Of a stretch of 64,000 nt of DNA, positions 1 to 10,436 are shown piece after piece. The position numbers and the translations under genes are program-made. Within the stretch, counting starts at the first letter, position 1, and every line of letters starts with the position of its first letter. Origin of the DNA: Carposina sasakii (Eukaryota > Arthropoda > Insecta > Lepidoptera > Carposinidae); NCBI GenBank assembly GCA_014607495.2, contig CP053163.1, positions 6,552,716-6,616,715 on the forward strand, in the 5' to 3' direction. Below the pieces are notes generated by a model that saw nothing but the letters and a program-made list of their open reading frames with translations, ran no database searches and was not told the DNA's origin.

Positions 1-2046
1 ACGGTAAAAGGAACGTGAGACTACGAAAGTGGTTGAACTAGCCTCACCATCGCCACTCGTTTCGGCGATCATATATTTATTACTTCACCGGGCGTCTACA
101 AAACTGCCCGGCGGTGTGCGCTCTTTCTTATTTGATAACTACTAAGTGGAACAGTGTGGCCTTTGGATGCCTTTGATATGTTATCAATTTGATTACGACA
201 TAATTGTTAACTACAAACCAGTAAAGTGTCTTGCTTGTAGTCATTCATTTTGTCTGATTTAGTGCTCAATTCGTGTAGATCCTGGTGATTTCTTGTGAGA
301 TACTCCAAGATCCGGTTCATATCAGCGTTTGCAGTTTCAATGTCTTGAGTCATATTGGAATTCCACCAAGTCCCATAGAAAAATCATTATGCTTTGATGA
401 ACTATAGTAACACTTTCCACTTTTTTATCTAGATCATTTTAAATGTACTAGTAAAGAAAATATCATTATTATTTTATTTTTTATCAAAATTTACAAACAA
501 TAAAAACATGACATTTCCCGACAACTTCCAACGTGGAAATAATGACGTCACGAATCTAGGACACTTTGCGGTTGCTGATTGGGTGGATATTTTACGATAA
601 AACAGCAAAAATGTGCAAACATATTTTTTAGCGCCATCTATCAGCAAATTAACTAATATAGGCTTCTCAGTTCCTTTCCACGCATGACACATTACAAGTA
701 CAGCACGAGCATAGAAAAAAAAATGGATTATAAAATTATTAATAAATTAATAAAAAAATGGAATTTATAATTATGTATTTCAAAAGTTTACTTGGTATGG
801 CTCTAATAAGAATTATAAAAGTAAGGTGGGAAGTCTATGGCTTTGAGCTATCATATCCCTCATTTCTTACATCATCAATCCATAAAACATCTCTGTGCTT
901 GCAGTGTGCATGCAGCAACTAGGACTACATACAGTAACCATTCTTACCAGTCTACCACGGTGGTGGTGGCACCACCCCTAGTCCGCAAATCATTAAAATA
1001 AAAATTTCGTATGAATGAAAACAATAACATTGGAGATTTATTATGAATAGTTAGGTAAATGTTTGCCCATAAGTCAAGGCAGCTTAGTAGTAGTCATTTG
1101 CTTCGTATACTTACTTACATTACACTACAGATTGAGATTAAATGTTTGTAAATGTCTGTAAGTAATCATTAATCTAAGCTATCGTTTTCGTAACAAAATG
1201 TTAATTTGGATTTGACAAATCTAATCTAAGTCTAACCTGGTTTTTACAACCTTTACCTTATCTACTTACCAACTGAACTTTATTCAATAGGTGGGTACTT
1301 AGATATACATGGCTAGTAATGTGTCGCCCCCGCCGTTCATAGGTTCATAGATTAGGTACCTCTGTAGCCCATGTGTAGCCTAAATCGACTTTGAGAAATG
1401 TAATTAGAATCTACCTACTTAACTAATTAATACTAATCTAAATGTAGGTAAGTATTTCTGTACTTGGTTGCCATTGCTTATTAATCGAGGTAGGCGTTTT
1501 GTGTAGGTGGGAACATTAAGCACTGGAATAACTAAAGGAAGGACATTTATTAAGATATCTATTGGTCTAGGATTTATTGTACAAATTCTAGTCACAAGTC
1601 TATAGAACATTTATCGTATCACTCAGTTTTTTAATTAATACTAAAATAAATCAGCCCTGGGCACCTTGTGGCCTGCTGTTGAGAGGTAGCGTTCCCACGA
1701 ACCTGAATTGCTCCCGGGGGAAGACCCTGCTCCTCATCTCCGGCGCTGGAGTGATGTCTAAGGAGGAAACAGATCCCCCACCTCTGACCAGGGGCACCTT
1801 TCCATCCTTACCGCTTGAGCGGTGATAGCCTATTTGAAAGATAAAGTTGATTGATACTGTCTCTACGAGTATTGTCAAGTTCTAAATTAAGCTCTATGCT
1901 CTAAGAAAAATTGCATTTGTAGTCTAGTACCTGAAGTGGATACTCTATGTAGGTATGTATATGTAGCTGATAAAAAAGTGTATCGTACCTATACTAACCT
2001 ATTTTACCATTTCTATATTAACCCCTTCATAAGGGTCTGCCGATAA
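1..2046. other. Non-coding stretch, no gene seen
   Basis: AT-rich DNA with short open frames only, none resembling a known protein. A GC-richer patch at about 1650-1815 reads open on the minus strand for 75 codons but shows no domain I recognise. Nothing else can be supported. Confidence 0.6.
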
Positions 2047-2397
2047 CAGGGTGTTTTTTTGTTGCCACCTTTAACGAAGGGTACGTACTCCTATACATAA
2101 AATAAAGTAAGTTTATGCCAATAAAAAATGCTGGGAAACGTTTTAATCGATCAAGTAATTTTTTTTTTCAAAAAAATCCGGTGAAATTTATAGTGTCCAG
2201 TATTTATGCTAGTTTTTTCATAGACAAATACGCGTCTATGTGCATTTTTGCAGAAAAAACGCAGTTTATTTACTCAATTTTGTACCCTAATATCTTGGGA
2301 ACCAGACACTTTCCAGGTATGCTTCCATGGAGAAGTGATCGTGATGATGAGAAAATTCCGTAATTTTCGGGAACGTTGACGACCAAAAAACAACCTG
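2047..2397. mobile_element. TA-flanked MITE, copy 1
   Basis: About 350 bp, beginning CAGGGTGTTTTTTTG and ending ACCAAAAAACAACCTG, the two ends being imperfect inverted repeats; TA follows the right end. The same unit recurs at 20589-20970 (same orientation), at 34371-34732 (inverted) and starts again at 63987. All carry the internal words GTACGTA-CCCTTCGTTAA and TTCCATGGAGAA. TA flanks and short inverted repeats suggest a Tc1/mariner-type non-autonomous element; no coding capacity. Confidence 0.75.
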
Positions 2398-2624
2398 TAT
2401 ACGGAAAACCTGTTTCTAAAGAGTAGTTAAATTTCTTTAGAAAGTGCACTTTGCGCGGGCTTTTGTAAAAGGTCTTTATGTGGGATACCTCATCATAAAA
2501 TGATCCATTAGGATTAGAGGATAGCTAGTCAAGTTAGTGGCCCTGAATAGAAAACCTTAAGTAGAAGAATAATAAGAATGTTTGTTTATAATCTAGAGAT
2601 GAGTGATGAAATAAACCTAATTTG

Positions 2625-2865
2625 TATGTATGAATGTTTGTTACTCTTTCATATGGAGAAGGGATTTTTTTCTTCTCCATGCTCTTTCACGTAAAAAAGG
2701 CTGAAGCGATTTTAATAAAAAAAATGGAGTTAGATAACACCCTGGATTAACATATAGGCTACTTTTTAACCTCGGAAAATATTTTCATCGCGGATAATTT
2801 CGACATTTTGTTTTTTCTGCAGGCCACGCGGACCAAGTCGCAGGCGTCCATTAGTAATCTTATAA
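2625..2865 (+). mobile_element. Lep1-like Helitron fragment
   Basis: Contains the internal words CCTGGATTAACATATAGGCT and TTTCGACATTTTG and the 3' end CCACGCGGACCAAGTCGCAGG...TTAGT, which ends a family repeated at 12990-13247, 26120-26222 and 50213-50496 on the plus strand and at 24443-24640 and 35571-35760 on the minus strand. The 3' hairpin followed by CTAGT fits non-autonomous Helitrons described in Lepidoptera; assignment to Lep1 is from memory of the family. Confidence 0.65.
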
Positions 2866-3054
2866 TATCATCTACCCTGGGAAATAGCTAATTAAATAAC
2901 AATGTTATAACATTAAAATTCGCCCTGGATGTAGAAAGGTATGTATGTACCTATGTTCTTGTTCCTAAAGGAAGCTTAGAAAAATATTACCGATATTCAC
3001 ATGGGAATAGGAAATCTAAAGTTTACGCCGAAAAAGCTTTGCTGACGGATGATA

Positions 3055-5148
3055 GGGGAAAGGTGTACATAATGATCCCCCTAAGGGAAAATGCTTACTG
3101 TATCCAAAATATTAAAGTAAGACAAACATTGAATGAGCTTTGAATATATCATATAAATGCTGATATACTTGCATACGATTATTTTTAGTTGATTGATTAT
3201 CTACAGATTTGTTAGAGATTTTCCAAAAGGCTACTAAAGAATCATTTTGTACACCTGGATGTCTAAAACGATCCCTAGGGTAGGGTCAAAATGAGCCCAG
3301 GGATCATTTTGTACTCAGAGTCTAAATAATGATCAAAACTTCTAGAGCTATTCTATTTATTTTAAAAAAACTGATAATAATTAACAGTGCGGCTTAGTAC
3401 TAAGGATTTGTCGCAAATATTTATAAGCATGACAAATTTTTATCTTTTTTTAATTAAATAATCTCACTATTATCAACAGTTTTGAATCTTTCTTCTAACG
3501 TAGTTTTAATAAAATAATCTCTTTATAATCAGCAGTCTTGAATAATATCAACCATCACGAAGTATTTTGATGTTTATAATGTAGGTATTCATTTAGAAGT
3601 TTAATTGTTTCTTTAAATTTCCGAAACGATCTCTGCAGAAGTCACATATAAAATCTTCTTCGTCATCACTATCGAGCCCGTACATGCATCATGTCCCCAT
3701 TTAAAACATTTCTTGTATCGGACCCAACCTTCTCCTACGTCATCTTTTGAATACGGTTCTGTGGAGAACATGCACTCGGCATCCTTTTCGGAAGATTCGG
3801 AATCATAAGTGTTCCTTTGTTTTTAGTGTTTTTCTTACTGACCATTTTTCCTTTACCAACTCCTTTTATTTATAATTGTACAACTCCTTTTCTTTTACCA
3901 ACTGCCTTTCCTTTACTAAACTCCTTTTCCTTTACCAACTTCATTTTATTTACTGACTCCTTTTCCTTTACCAATTACTTTTCCTTTACTTTTTTTTCCA
4001 GGGATTGTTTTTACACTTTTATCTTTACGTGACCTTTGTTTTCTTCTTTTTAATTTTTTTTTCTGCATTTTCTATTCTAAATATTTTTTTTTAATATTTG
4101 CTAGTTAAAATTATGTATACATTTTTCTTTTCCTTATATTTATATTTTTTTCTCCTTCTATTTTTGGCAAATGTCGAAAGTCATGTGGTGAAAATACTCT
4201 AAAAGATGTAGATGAATCTGAAGACCTAATTGAAGTAGATATTGGAACAATACCTATCTCTTGGGCTTGTGTAGATCTTATAGCCATAATTAGGGACGAA
4301 ATCATTTCAGAAGCTAGGGTTTAAAGCGATTTAACGGGGATAACTACTTGCACAGAAGACGGTTGGATTTCATAATTCACACACAATGAAGCTAATGAAG
4401 ATTTGATAGAGGTGTAAACTTGTTTAAAAGACAGCATAGGGAGCGATTGATTTTTATCATTCTGACTGTAAATGAATTCAAGCGAGGATGGTTACCTGAA
4501 ATATACTCACTCAAATTATATATAAAATACACATATACACAAATCTTCATAAATATACATTTATTTAGGTTAACAAACATTTATGTGCAACATAATTTAT
4601 GATAGCAATGGTAGACACATTCTTTTATGCACATACCACACAGTTAACCTCATAGAAAGGTATATGTAATAATAAGTAATAAGTATTAACCGTGGATATT
4701 AGTTTTCAAATTGCCAAAATGTTAGGGGTAAAATGATTACTGGGATCAATTTATACCGACTAAAGAGGATCGTTTGACCCCAAATATAAAATTTACATAA
4801 ATTGTCCAAACATAACCTCAAAACATAACCGTGGTGTGATCAAAACGTGCTTGAAATATTCTTGAATATCAATAGGAACCACCAGTAACACTTTCAGTCA
4901 CAAATATACAAAACAATTTCAGCAATATAGCATTGATTTTATGCTTACCTTAGATTGAACACACAGACTTTTTATTTTTCGCAATAAATCGAAGGGTTAT
5001 AGTCACACCACCATGACACTTCACTGGGCTACTGAGCGGGGTACGGGGAAGGCGTCAGCAAATAGTTTGAGCGAGATGGCACTGTAGTTTATTCAGGATT
5101 AAAGGGAATCATTTTACCTCGAGGGATCATTTAGTACACCTTTCCCCT
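3055..5148 (-). mobile_element. Decayed pogo-like DNA transposon
   Basis: The ends are inverted repeats: TAGGGGAAAGGTGTACATAA on the left and, read on the other strand, TAGGGGAAAGGTGTACTAAA on the right, each with TA at the outer edge as expected for a Tc1/mariner/pogo target duplication. Subterminal words such as GGGATCATTTTGTAC recur at about 3255, 3300, 4740 and 5110. The interior holds only remnants of the C-terminal part of a transposase on the minus strand (3640-4305). The catalytic domain is not visible, so this is a deleted, inactive copy. Confidence 0.7.
3640..4305 (-). pseudogene. Pogo-like transposase, C-terminal remnant
   Basis: Read on the minus strand. The 64-codon segment 4305-4111 holds FSPHDFRHLPKIEG, which resembles the SP-x-x-I-x-P-LPK region just after the DDE domain in pogo/Tigger-like transposases, followed by a lysine-rich stretch. 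Further 3' (about 3790-3640) the frame reads DAECMFSTEPYS, then GEGWVRYKKCFKWGHDAC and, after a frameshift, EEDFICDFC. This is the Cys/His-rich C-terminus typical of insect pogo-like proteins, with several cysteines already lost. Between these pieces lie low-complexity TTTACCAAC-type repeats (3840-3990) and stops. No start codon or DDE triad is visible. Relation to pogo is by remembered motif, not by alignment. Confidence 0.6.
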
Positions 5149-5317
5149 ACATAGCTAGTAAGTGACCAAAATGCGGCATTGTTTAATCGTTTAGGTTCAA
5201 CCATGAAGTAAAATACTTAATCTATAGGCATATTATAACTATAAAGAATGCAAGAAACTACCTCGAGGGCGTAAGTTTAAGGGTGACTGAAATACGTCTG
5301 AAGTGCGTCTGAATGAC

Positions 5318-5387
5318 CAATAACTAGGTAGGTATATCCTTTAGAATGAGAGCTTTTATACTTGTGTATAATTTATCAGGGGCGCCG
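5318..5387 (+). repeat. Remnant of another Transib right end
   Basis: This flank, just outside the left end of the Transib element, matches in direct orientation the last ~100 bp of that same element (about 9211-9306): shared words AATAACTAGGTA, GGTATATCCT, GCTTTTATACTTGTGTAT, TTTATCAG and GGGCGCCG in the same order, with deletions between them. It therefore looks like the decayed right terminus of a second copy ending at the same CGCCG pentamer. Confidence 0.7.
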
Positions 5388-5742
5388 CACGGTGGGCTGA
5401 AAAACGGCTTTCATAGACATAGGAATCAAAAGTGGCAAATACCGAATTTCTAATCGAATATCGCTTCTACTAGTTATTATCATATACTCAAATGATACTC
5501 GCATCAATCTGCACAAAAACAAAGGACTTATAATTTTTTTACGAAAAATTTGTATGAAGCTAGAATAAAAATTTAATTATCTCTTAAACGGCAAGGAAAA
5601 CCGTAATATCCTTACAGGTAGTTTTAGTACTAATTATTTATGATTTTTTGACGTACTACAAATAACGGTTATCACTGCCGATTTTTTTTTAAAAATCATC
5701 AAAATATTTTTATTTATTTTTACATACGAAACGGTTCCTTTT
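5388..5742 (+). repeat. Transib left terminal inverted repeat
   Basis: Pairs with 8949-9301. From about 5475 to 5735 the two arms are nearly identical; the outer 90 bp differ by several indels. The inner limit is the word ACGGTTCC. Confidence 0.88.
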
Positions 5743-5874
5743 CGTGTTTAAGTTGAGAAACACAGAATTTTAACAACGCAAAATATAAAATTAGCATCCC
5801 CTGTCTACTTCCAAAAGGGTAGGCAAAAGTTTATTGTACTTCCGCACTTAGACATCTATTTTCAGTGGGATATT

Positions 5875-6130
5875 CATCATCATCAGCCCATAACAGTCCA
5901 CTGCTGGACCTGAGCCTCTCCCGTGGGAGAATGTTGCCATAATCTCCACGCTTGGCAGGCAGGTTGGAGATCGATGTAAAAGACCATAGTATAATGAAAA
6001 TGCTGCTGCCCATTTTCTGGTCTATTGAGGCTCAGGCTAAACGGCGACTAATACAAGCGTATTAGTCGCCTTTTACGCCCCTGTGTATGGAGGGTTGGTG
6101 CTATTCTATTCTGCCGGACACCACACGGCC
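5875..6130 (-). mobile_element. SINE-like insertion inside Transib
   Basis: About 256 bp flanked by the 13-bp direct repeat TCAGTGGGATATT (5862-5874 and 6131-6143). A CATCATCATC tract at its left edge marks the 3' tail on the minus strand, followed by CAGTCCACTGCTGGAC, the 3'-end sequence also used by the RTE element at 52549-55448. A diverged member of the family at 32618, 39932 and 61214. It separates the left inverted repeat from the transposase promoter. Confidence 0.85.
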
Positions 6131-6460
6131 TCAGTGGGATATTGATCAACCAAAATAAGTTTTCAATTTTAGATACATTAAAAATACCATAAAGAATTGT
6201 TAAGTAATTGTTTAGTTTCATTGTAACTAGGTAAGTGATTAAGTAATTCTAATAATTTAGGCTTCTGAAGAGACTAAATAGGTGATTAAATAATTAGCAA
6301 TATCGCGCAACAATGCAATCTTTGGACTGCATCACTTTTTTCTGATTAGCTAATGTGGTAATTAGTTGTGCTAATGTGTTATATTGTCGACTATAAGTTT
6401 TCTTTAGTACTTCTTTGAAAAGTCTAATGGGGGTAGTTAACTAATTATCGATTTTTTGCT

Positions 6461-6468
6461 ATAAAAGG
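6461..6468 (+). promoter_or_regulatory. TATA box of the Transib transposase
   Basis: TATAAAAG lies about 95 bp upstream of the first ATG of the transposase, at ordinary core promoter spacing for a start site near 6490. Inferred from sequence and position only. Confidence 0.5.
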
Positions 6469-6556
6469 ACTAAACTTTTGCTTTTAATTTAAATTGTTCA
6501 CATCCGTGTAACTGTTAACACTAAATAATATTTGCTCTGTGATTTTAAATCAAATA

Positions 6557-8671
6557 ATGGAAAGTTTAATCACCAATTTAGACTTGTTTGTTCTTCTAAA
6601 AAGTGAGACTACTTCATTTAATCATGAAGTATTGTTTGGTGCACTTGTATCCCGCATAGGCGATTGCCTTTCTGTCGAAGATCAAGTAACTGTTAAAGAA
6701 TTTTGTCGAAGGTTTACGCGAGCTGCTTTACAGAGGTGGCAGAAATCCAGCAGATTCCTTGATAATTTCAGAAGACTGTACGGAAATTGGCTGCAAGCAA
6801 ATATTGATTGGCCAAGTTGTGTGCAAACTTTGGTTAATCGAGAAACTATTGATGATATACACACCATCTCTCAAGAACCGTCGACGTCATCGTCCGTTAG
6901 TGCAGTAACATCATCGTCTGTTGGGACAATGACAAAAAGGTCCCGAAAACCCTTTGAAGATCTAGGAAACAAACAGAAAAAGAGAAGATCTGATGACCAT
7001 ACAAGCGAAGATTCCAGTGAATTGGCCTATGCAGCTGCAGCACGTTTAAAAGAAGAAGGGCATGGAGATATCGCTTCAGTGATCGAATATATGATGAAAA
7101 ATCCTGAAGCAGCGGCTACAATTAGTGAGACGCTTAAAAAACCAGTGAAAAAAGTGGTTTTTACAGCAGAGAAAGCGCTTGGATTGCTTCTTTCACTAAA
7201 ACTATCAAAGTGGCAATATATTACATTGCGAGAGGCTGCCATTCGCGAAGGTGCTAATGATATATATCCATCTTACTACAAAGTGCAACAAACTAAGCTT
7301 AGTTGCTACCCTCCGAATCAATCAGTGTCAGTTACGGATTCATCGGCTCGAATTACACTTCAAGCTTTACTGGACATCACAGTGACGAGGATTCTTCAAA
7401 GTCTTTCTGACGATGTGCAAAATAAGCAGCTAAAGCTGATATCCAAGTGGGGATTTGATGGTGCCTCCAACCAAAGCCGGTACAAGCAGAAAATGGAGGG
7501 CGAGCAGGATGATTCCAGCATTTTTATGACCTCTTTGGTCCCACTAAAACTGACAGATGGAGATAATACTTTATGGACGAACCCAAAACCATGCTCAGCT
7601 TTGTATTGTCGTCCAGTCCAGTTTACTTTTGTAAAAGAGAGTGAAGCAGTTGTAATTGATCACAAAAGACAAATGGATGATGAAATTAAGGATCTTATCC
7701 CCACAGAGAGCAGTAATAATAACAGGGTGACTCATCATCTAATGATGACAATGATCGACGCTAAAGTCTGCACGTACCTTTCTGAAGCCAGATCAAACGC
7801 ATCGTGCTACCTGTGCTTAGCAAAACCAACAGAAATGAACCGATTAGATGTTGTAACTTCGAAGACTGTGTGTTCTGACGTATATGAATTTGGTTTGTCA
7901 TCCTTACACGCCCGTATAAATTGCATGGAATGTCTGTTACATATTGCGTACAGGCTTGACTTCAAACAGTGGGCAGCGAGAAGTAATGAGCACAAAGAAA
8001 TGTTGCAGACAAGAAAAAAACACATTCAGGACAAATTTAAAGATGAGCTCAATCTGTTGATTGATATAGTAAAACAGGGCTCGGGAACCACCAATGATGG
8101 CAATACCGCACGAAAGTTTTTCGAGTTTCCAAATACAACTGCAGCTATTACCGGGTTGGATGAGGAGCTCATAAAAAGATTTGCTGTGATTTTGCAAGCA
8201 ATAACATCTGGCGAGAAAATCGATGTGAACAAGTTCAAAGATTTTTCCCGCAAAACGGCAGAAAAGTACGTAGAATTATACGATTGGTACTACATGTCGG
8301 CAACCGTACATAAATTGTTAATACACGGGGCTGACATCATTGAGAAAAATGACATTGTGCCCATTGGGGCTCTCTCTGAAGAAGCCTCAGAGTCGCGAAA
8401 TAAAGATTTTAGGAGGTTCCGGGAAAATCATTCGCGAAAAAGAAGCAGGCAAGATTCAAATCAAGATATTTTAAATATGCTTGTCATTTCCTCTGATCCC
8501 TTATTAAGTGCACAAAGGCCTAAGCTAGATAGTAAGAGAAAACTAAGCTTTTTTGGTGAAACTCTCGACTTAATCCAGTTTCAGGAAACTGAGTTCGAGT
8601 TTTTAGATGTAACTAACTTGGATTCTGACTCAGAATTGGAATCCGACAACGAGAATGATGAAAATTCGTAA
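6557..8671 (+). CDS. Transib transposase (RAG1-like DDE recombinase)
   Basis: Cuts the element ends and joins them to target DNA in the nucleus. The open frame runs back to 6539, but the first ATG is at 6557 (ATAATGG), giving 704 residues. Residues 110-160 are Ser/Lys-rich with a basic tract (NKQKKRRS) that may be a nuclear signal. The core then follows the Transib/RAG1 plan: KWGFDGAS with the first catalytic Asp (D301), FMTSLVPLKL, then TMIDAKVC with the second Asp (D401), a C-x-x-C zinc half site CYLC (about 417-420) followed by PTEMNRLD, LHARINCMECLLHIAYRL, and LSEEASESRNKDFRRFRE with the catalytic Glu among E608, E609 and E612. The acidic tail ends SDNENDENS. Length and motif order are those of full-size transposases, and no stop or frameshift interrupts it. 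The residue assignment is by comparison with remembered RAG1/Transib motifs. Confidence 0.92.
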   Translation: MESLITNLDLFVLLKSETTSFNHEVLFGALVSRIGDCLSVEDQVTVKEFCRRFTRAALQRWQKSSRFLDNFRRLYGNWLQANIDWPSCVQTLVNRETIDDIHTISQEPSTSSSVSAVTSSSVGTMTKRSRKPFEDLGNKQKKRRSDDHTSEDSSELAYAAAARLKEEGHGDIASVIEYMMKNPEAAATISETLKKPVKKVVFTAEKALGLLLSLKLSKWQYITLREAAIREGANDIYPSYYKVQQTKLSCYPPNQSVSVTDSSARITLQALLDITVTRILQSLSDDVQNKQLKLISKWGFDGASNQSRYKQKMEGEQDDSSIFMTSLVPLKLTDGDNTLWTNPKPCSALYCRPVQFTFVKESEAVVIDHKRQMDDEIKDLIPTESSNNNRVTHHLMMTMIDAKVCTYLSEARSNASCYLCLAKPTEMNRLDVVTSKTVCSDVYEFGLSSLHARINCMECLLHIAYRLDFKQWAARSNEHKEMLQTRKKHIQDKFKDELNLLIDIVKQGSGTTNDGNTARKFFEFPNTTAAITGLDEELIKRFAVILQAITSGEKIDVNKFKDFSRKTAEKYVELYDWYYMSATVHKLLIHGADIIEKNDIVPIGALSEEASESRNKDFRRFRENHSRKRSRQDSNQDILNMLVISSDPLLSAQRPKLDSKRKLSFFGETLDLIQFQETEFEFLDVTNLDSDSELESDNENDENS

Positions 8672-8846
8672 TATAAGAAAAATATACTTCTTTTCTTTCT
8701 TTCTTTCTAATGTAAAAAAAAATACGAATTTTCATCACTCTCATTTTTCAATTTTTTTTATTAATTATGTAAGATTACTGTACTATTTGGTTCAATTATA
8801 ATTTAATTGAATATTTTGTATAATTAAGAACATTTTTGTAACTTAA

Positions 8847-8852
8847 AATAAA
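8847..8852 (+). terminator. Poly(A) signal of the transposase
   Basis: AATAAA about 175 bp after the stop codon and before the right inverted repeat; it is the best placed hexamer for 3' processing. Confidence 0.45.
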
Positions 8853-8948
8853 CAGCATTTTTTTATATTTTTCTTGTTTTATACCTATAAATTCATATCA
8901 TTTGAGTTAACCACATTCATAATATCGATTTTCTTAAGTTAGACAATA

Positions 8949-9301
8949 AAGGGAACCGTTTCATATGTAAAAATAAATAAAAATATTTTGATGATTTTTT
9001 AAAAAAAATCGGCAGTGATAACCGTTATTTGTAGTACGTCAAAAAATCATAAATAATTAGTACTAACACTACCTGTAAGGATATTACGGTTTTCCTTGCC
9101 GTTTAAGAGATAATTAAATTTTTATTCTAGCTTCATACAAATTTTTCGTAAAAAAATTATAAGTCCTTTGTTTTTGTGCAGATTGATGCGAGTATCATTT
9201 GAGTATATGATAATAACTAGGTAGAAGGTATATCCTCGATTAGAATCGGATTTGCCAGCTTTTATACTTGTGTATGAAAGCCGTTTTATCAGCCCACCGG
9301 G
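8949..9301 (-). repeat. Transib right terminal inverted repeat
   Basis: Inverted partner of 5388-5742. It ends TCAGCCCACCGGG, one base different from the complement of the left end, then CGCCG (9302-9306). Confidence 0.88.
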
Positions 9302-9306
9302 CGCCG

Positions 9307-9771
9307 CTGCTTACGACTTCGGCATCATCTTTCTGTTTTGATAAAATGACTTATTGGGTACGTATTACGTACCTACAACAATCATTTTATGGATGTTTCT
9401 TGACTGTGACCAACAAACTACACCACCAGCTATACTGCCTACCTATTTACCTTCTATTACCCGCACACGAATAAGTAATATTTCACACAGTCAGCGCTAC
9501 CTCGAAGATAAAGGTAAGCCGCAAAATTGCCAAAAAAGGTTCCTGTTTTAGTTTTATCAAAATAAGGGTCGGCAAATATTTTTTTTTACCTCTAACTAGC
9601 CCAGTTATAAATGATGTCCAATGTCCAAGTAATCTCTTTGAAAGTTTTTGTGCCAATCTCTGAAAAACCTTTATCGGTTCCCTTTCTCCCATTTCCGCTG
9701 CCAATCTCAGCGGGTCGTGAGAGATAACGTGTCTGGGTTTTTAAAACATTCTCGTTTAAAAGTTTATATTA
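9307..9771. other. Non-coding stretch, no gene seen
   Basis: Short overlapping frames on both strands with no recognisable protein; no repeat found elsewhere in the window. Confidence 0.5.
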
Positions 9772-9965
9772 TTCCCACGGCTGCATTTCCGAAATGAAGT
9801 AGCCAGACCTGCAGGATCACAAAAGACATCCTTACAGCCACGTTTAGCACAGCGGGGTCAGATGTGATCAGTTACAGATTGCTGAGGGAACACCCCTGAG
9901 ATCCTAAGTCGACTCTTACGACACACACGTAAGGAGATGCAGGTGATCAGACAGCATCAGCACGG
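9772..9965 (+). repeat. Repeat family Z, copy 1
   Basis: About 195 bp. Its words in order (CACGGCTG, TTTCCGAAATG, TGCAGGATCA, TTTAGCA, AGCGGGGTCAGATG, AGTCGACTCTTACGACA, GGAGATGCAG, CAGCATCAGCAC) recur at 10509, 32448, 33951, 41185, 46568, 50157, 57000 and 61497, with short minus-strand pieces at 23540 and 39048. No coding frame, poly(A) or tRNA-like head seen; class unknown. Confidence 0.7.
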
Positions 9966-10176
9966 TAAGGTTTAGATATATAAGTTCATCGAAGTTCTAA
10001 AATGTTTATAGAATTTTTATAATGTCAGAGATTCAGCGCTTGTAGGTTGAATTCAAAGGGATAGTTTCATCAAAAGGTCCCTTAATATGGGGATCTTAAA
10101 AAAGAGGTAGAGTGATAAAAACCACTCAACCATTGCCAAGTCTAAAAGCTCTCAAATTCTGTATAAGTAGCTTATA

Positions 10177-10435
10177 CAGGGTGTAACAAAAGGGGTATGT
10201 TAAGCAAGAAGCTATGTAAATAGCCCACTAAAAGGAATCTATCTACAAAATTTCAGACTCGAAATCAAATGTTTAATTTTCCATATAGTATGGAGAATTC
10301 CTAAACAACTTAAGAATGTTCATACAATTTTGAAAAATAATAATGTGATTTCAATTCTCAAATTTTGGAAATAGGTTCTCTATAATGGTGTATTTACATA
10401 GCTTTTCGCTTAACATACCCTTTCTGTTACACCTG
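10177..10435. mobile_element. TA-flanked MITE with GGTATGTTAAGC ends
   Basis: 259 bp, flanked by TA on both sides (10175-10176, 10436-10437). Left end CAGGGTGTAACAAAAGGGG..TATGTTAAGC; the right end is its complement with few changes, and the match continues through CTATGTAAATA to about 50 bp. Likely Tc1/mariner-derived. A decayed right end of the same family is at about 49165-49198. Confidence 0.8.
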
Positions 10436-10436
10436 T

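Larger units (their letters stand above)
5388..9301 (+). mobile_element. Transib (RAG1-like) DNA transposon, complete
   Basis: A 3.9 kb element. It begins CACGGTGGGCTGA, fitting the CACRRTG-like heptamer that starts Transib ends (and RAG signal sequences), and ends in the inverted form with one change (CCC for CAC). The flanks are the direct repeat CGCCG at 5383-5387 and 9302-9306, a 5-bp GC-rich target duplication of the CGNCG type known for Transib. The ends are unusually long inverted repeats of about 355 bp. Inside are a SINE-like insertion (5875-6130), a TATA box and one intact transposase frame. No inactivating change was seen, so it could be or recently have been mobile (inference). 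Confidence 0.92.

Noticed and set aside
6539..6556. Transposase start at 6539
   Set aside because: The codon there is GTG; the first ATG in frame is at 6557, which I used.
7027..8253. Several minus-strand open frames of 70-86 codons over the Transib gene
   Set aside because: They are shadows of the transposase frame; no domains, no conserved start context.
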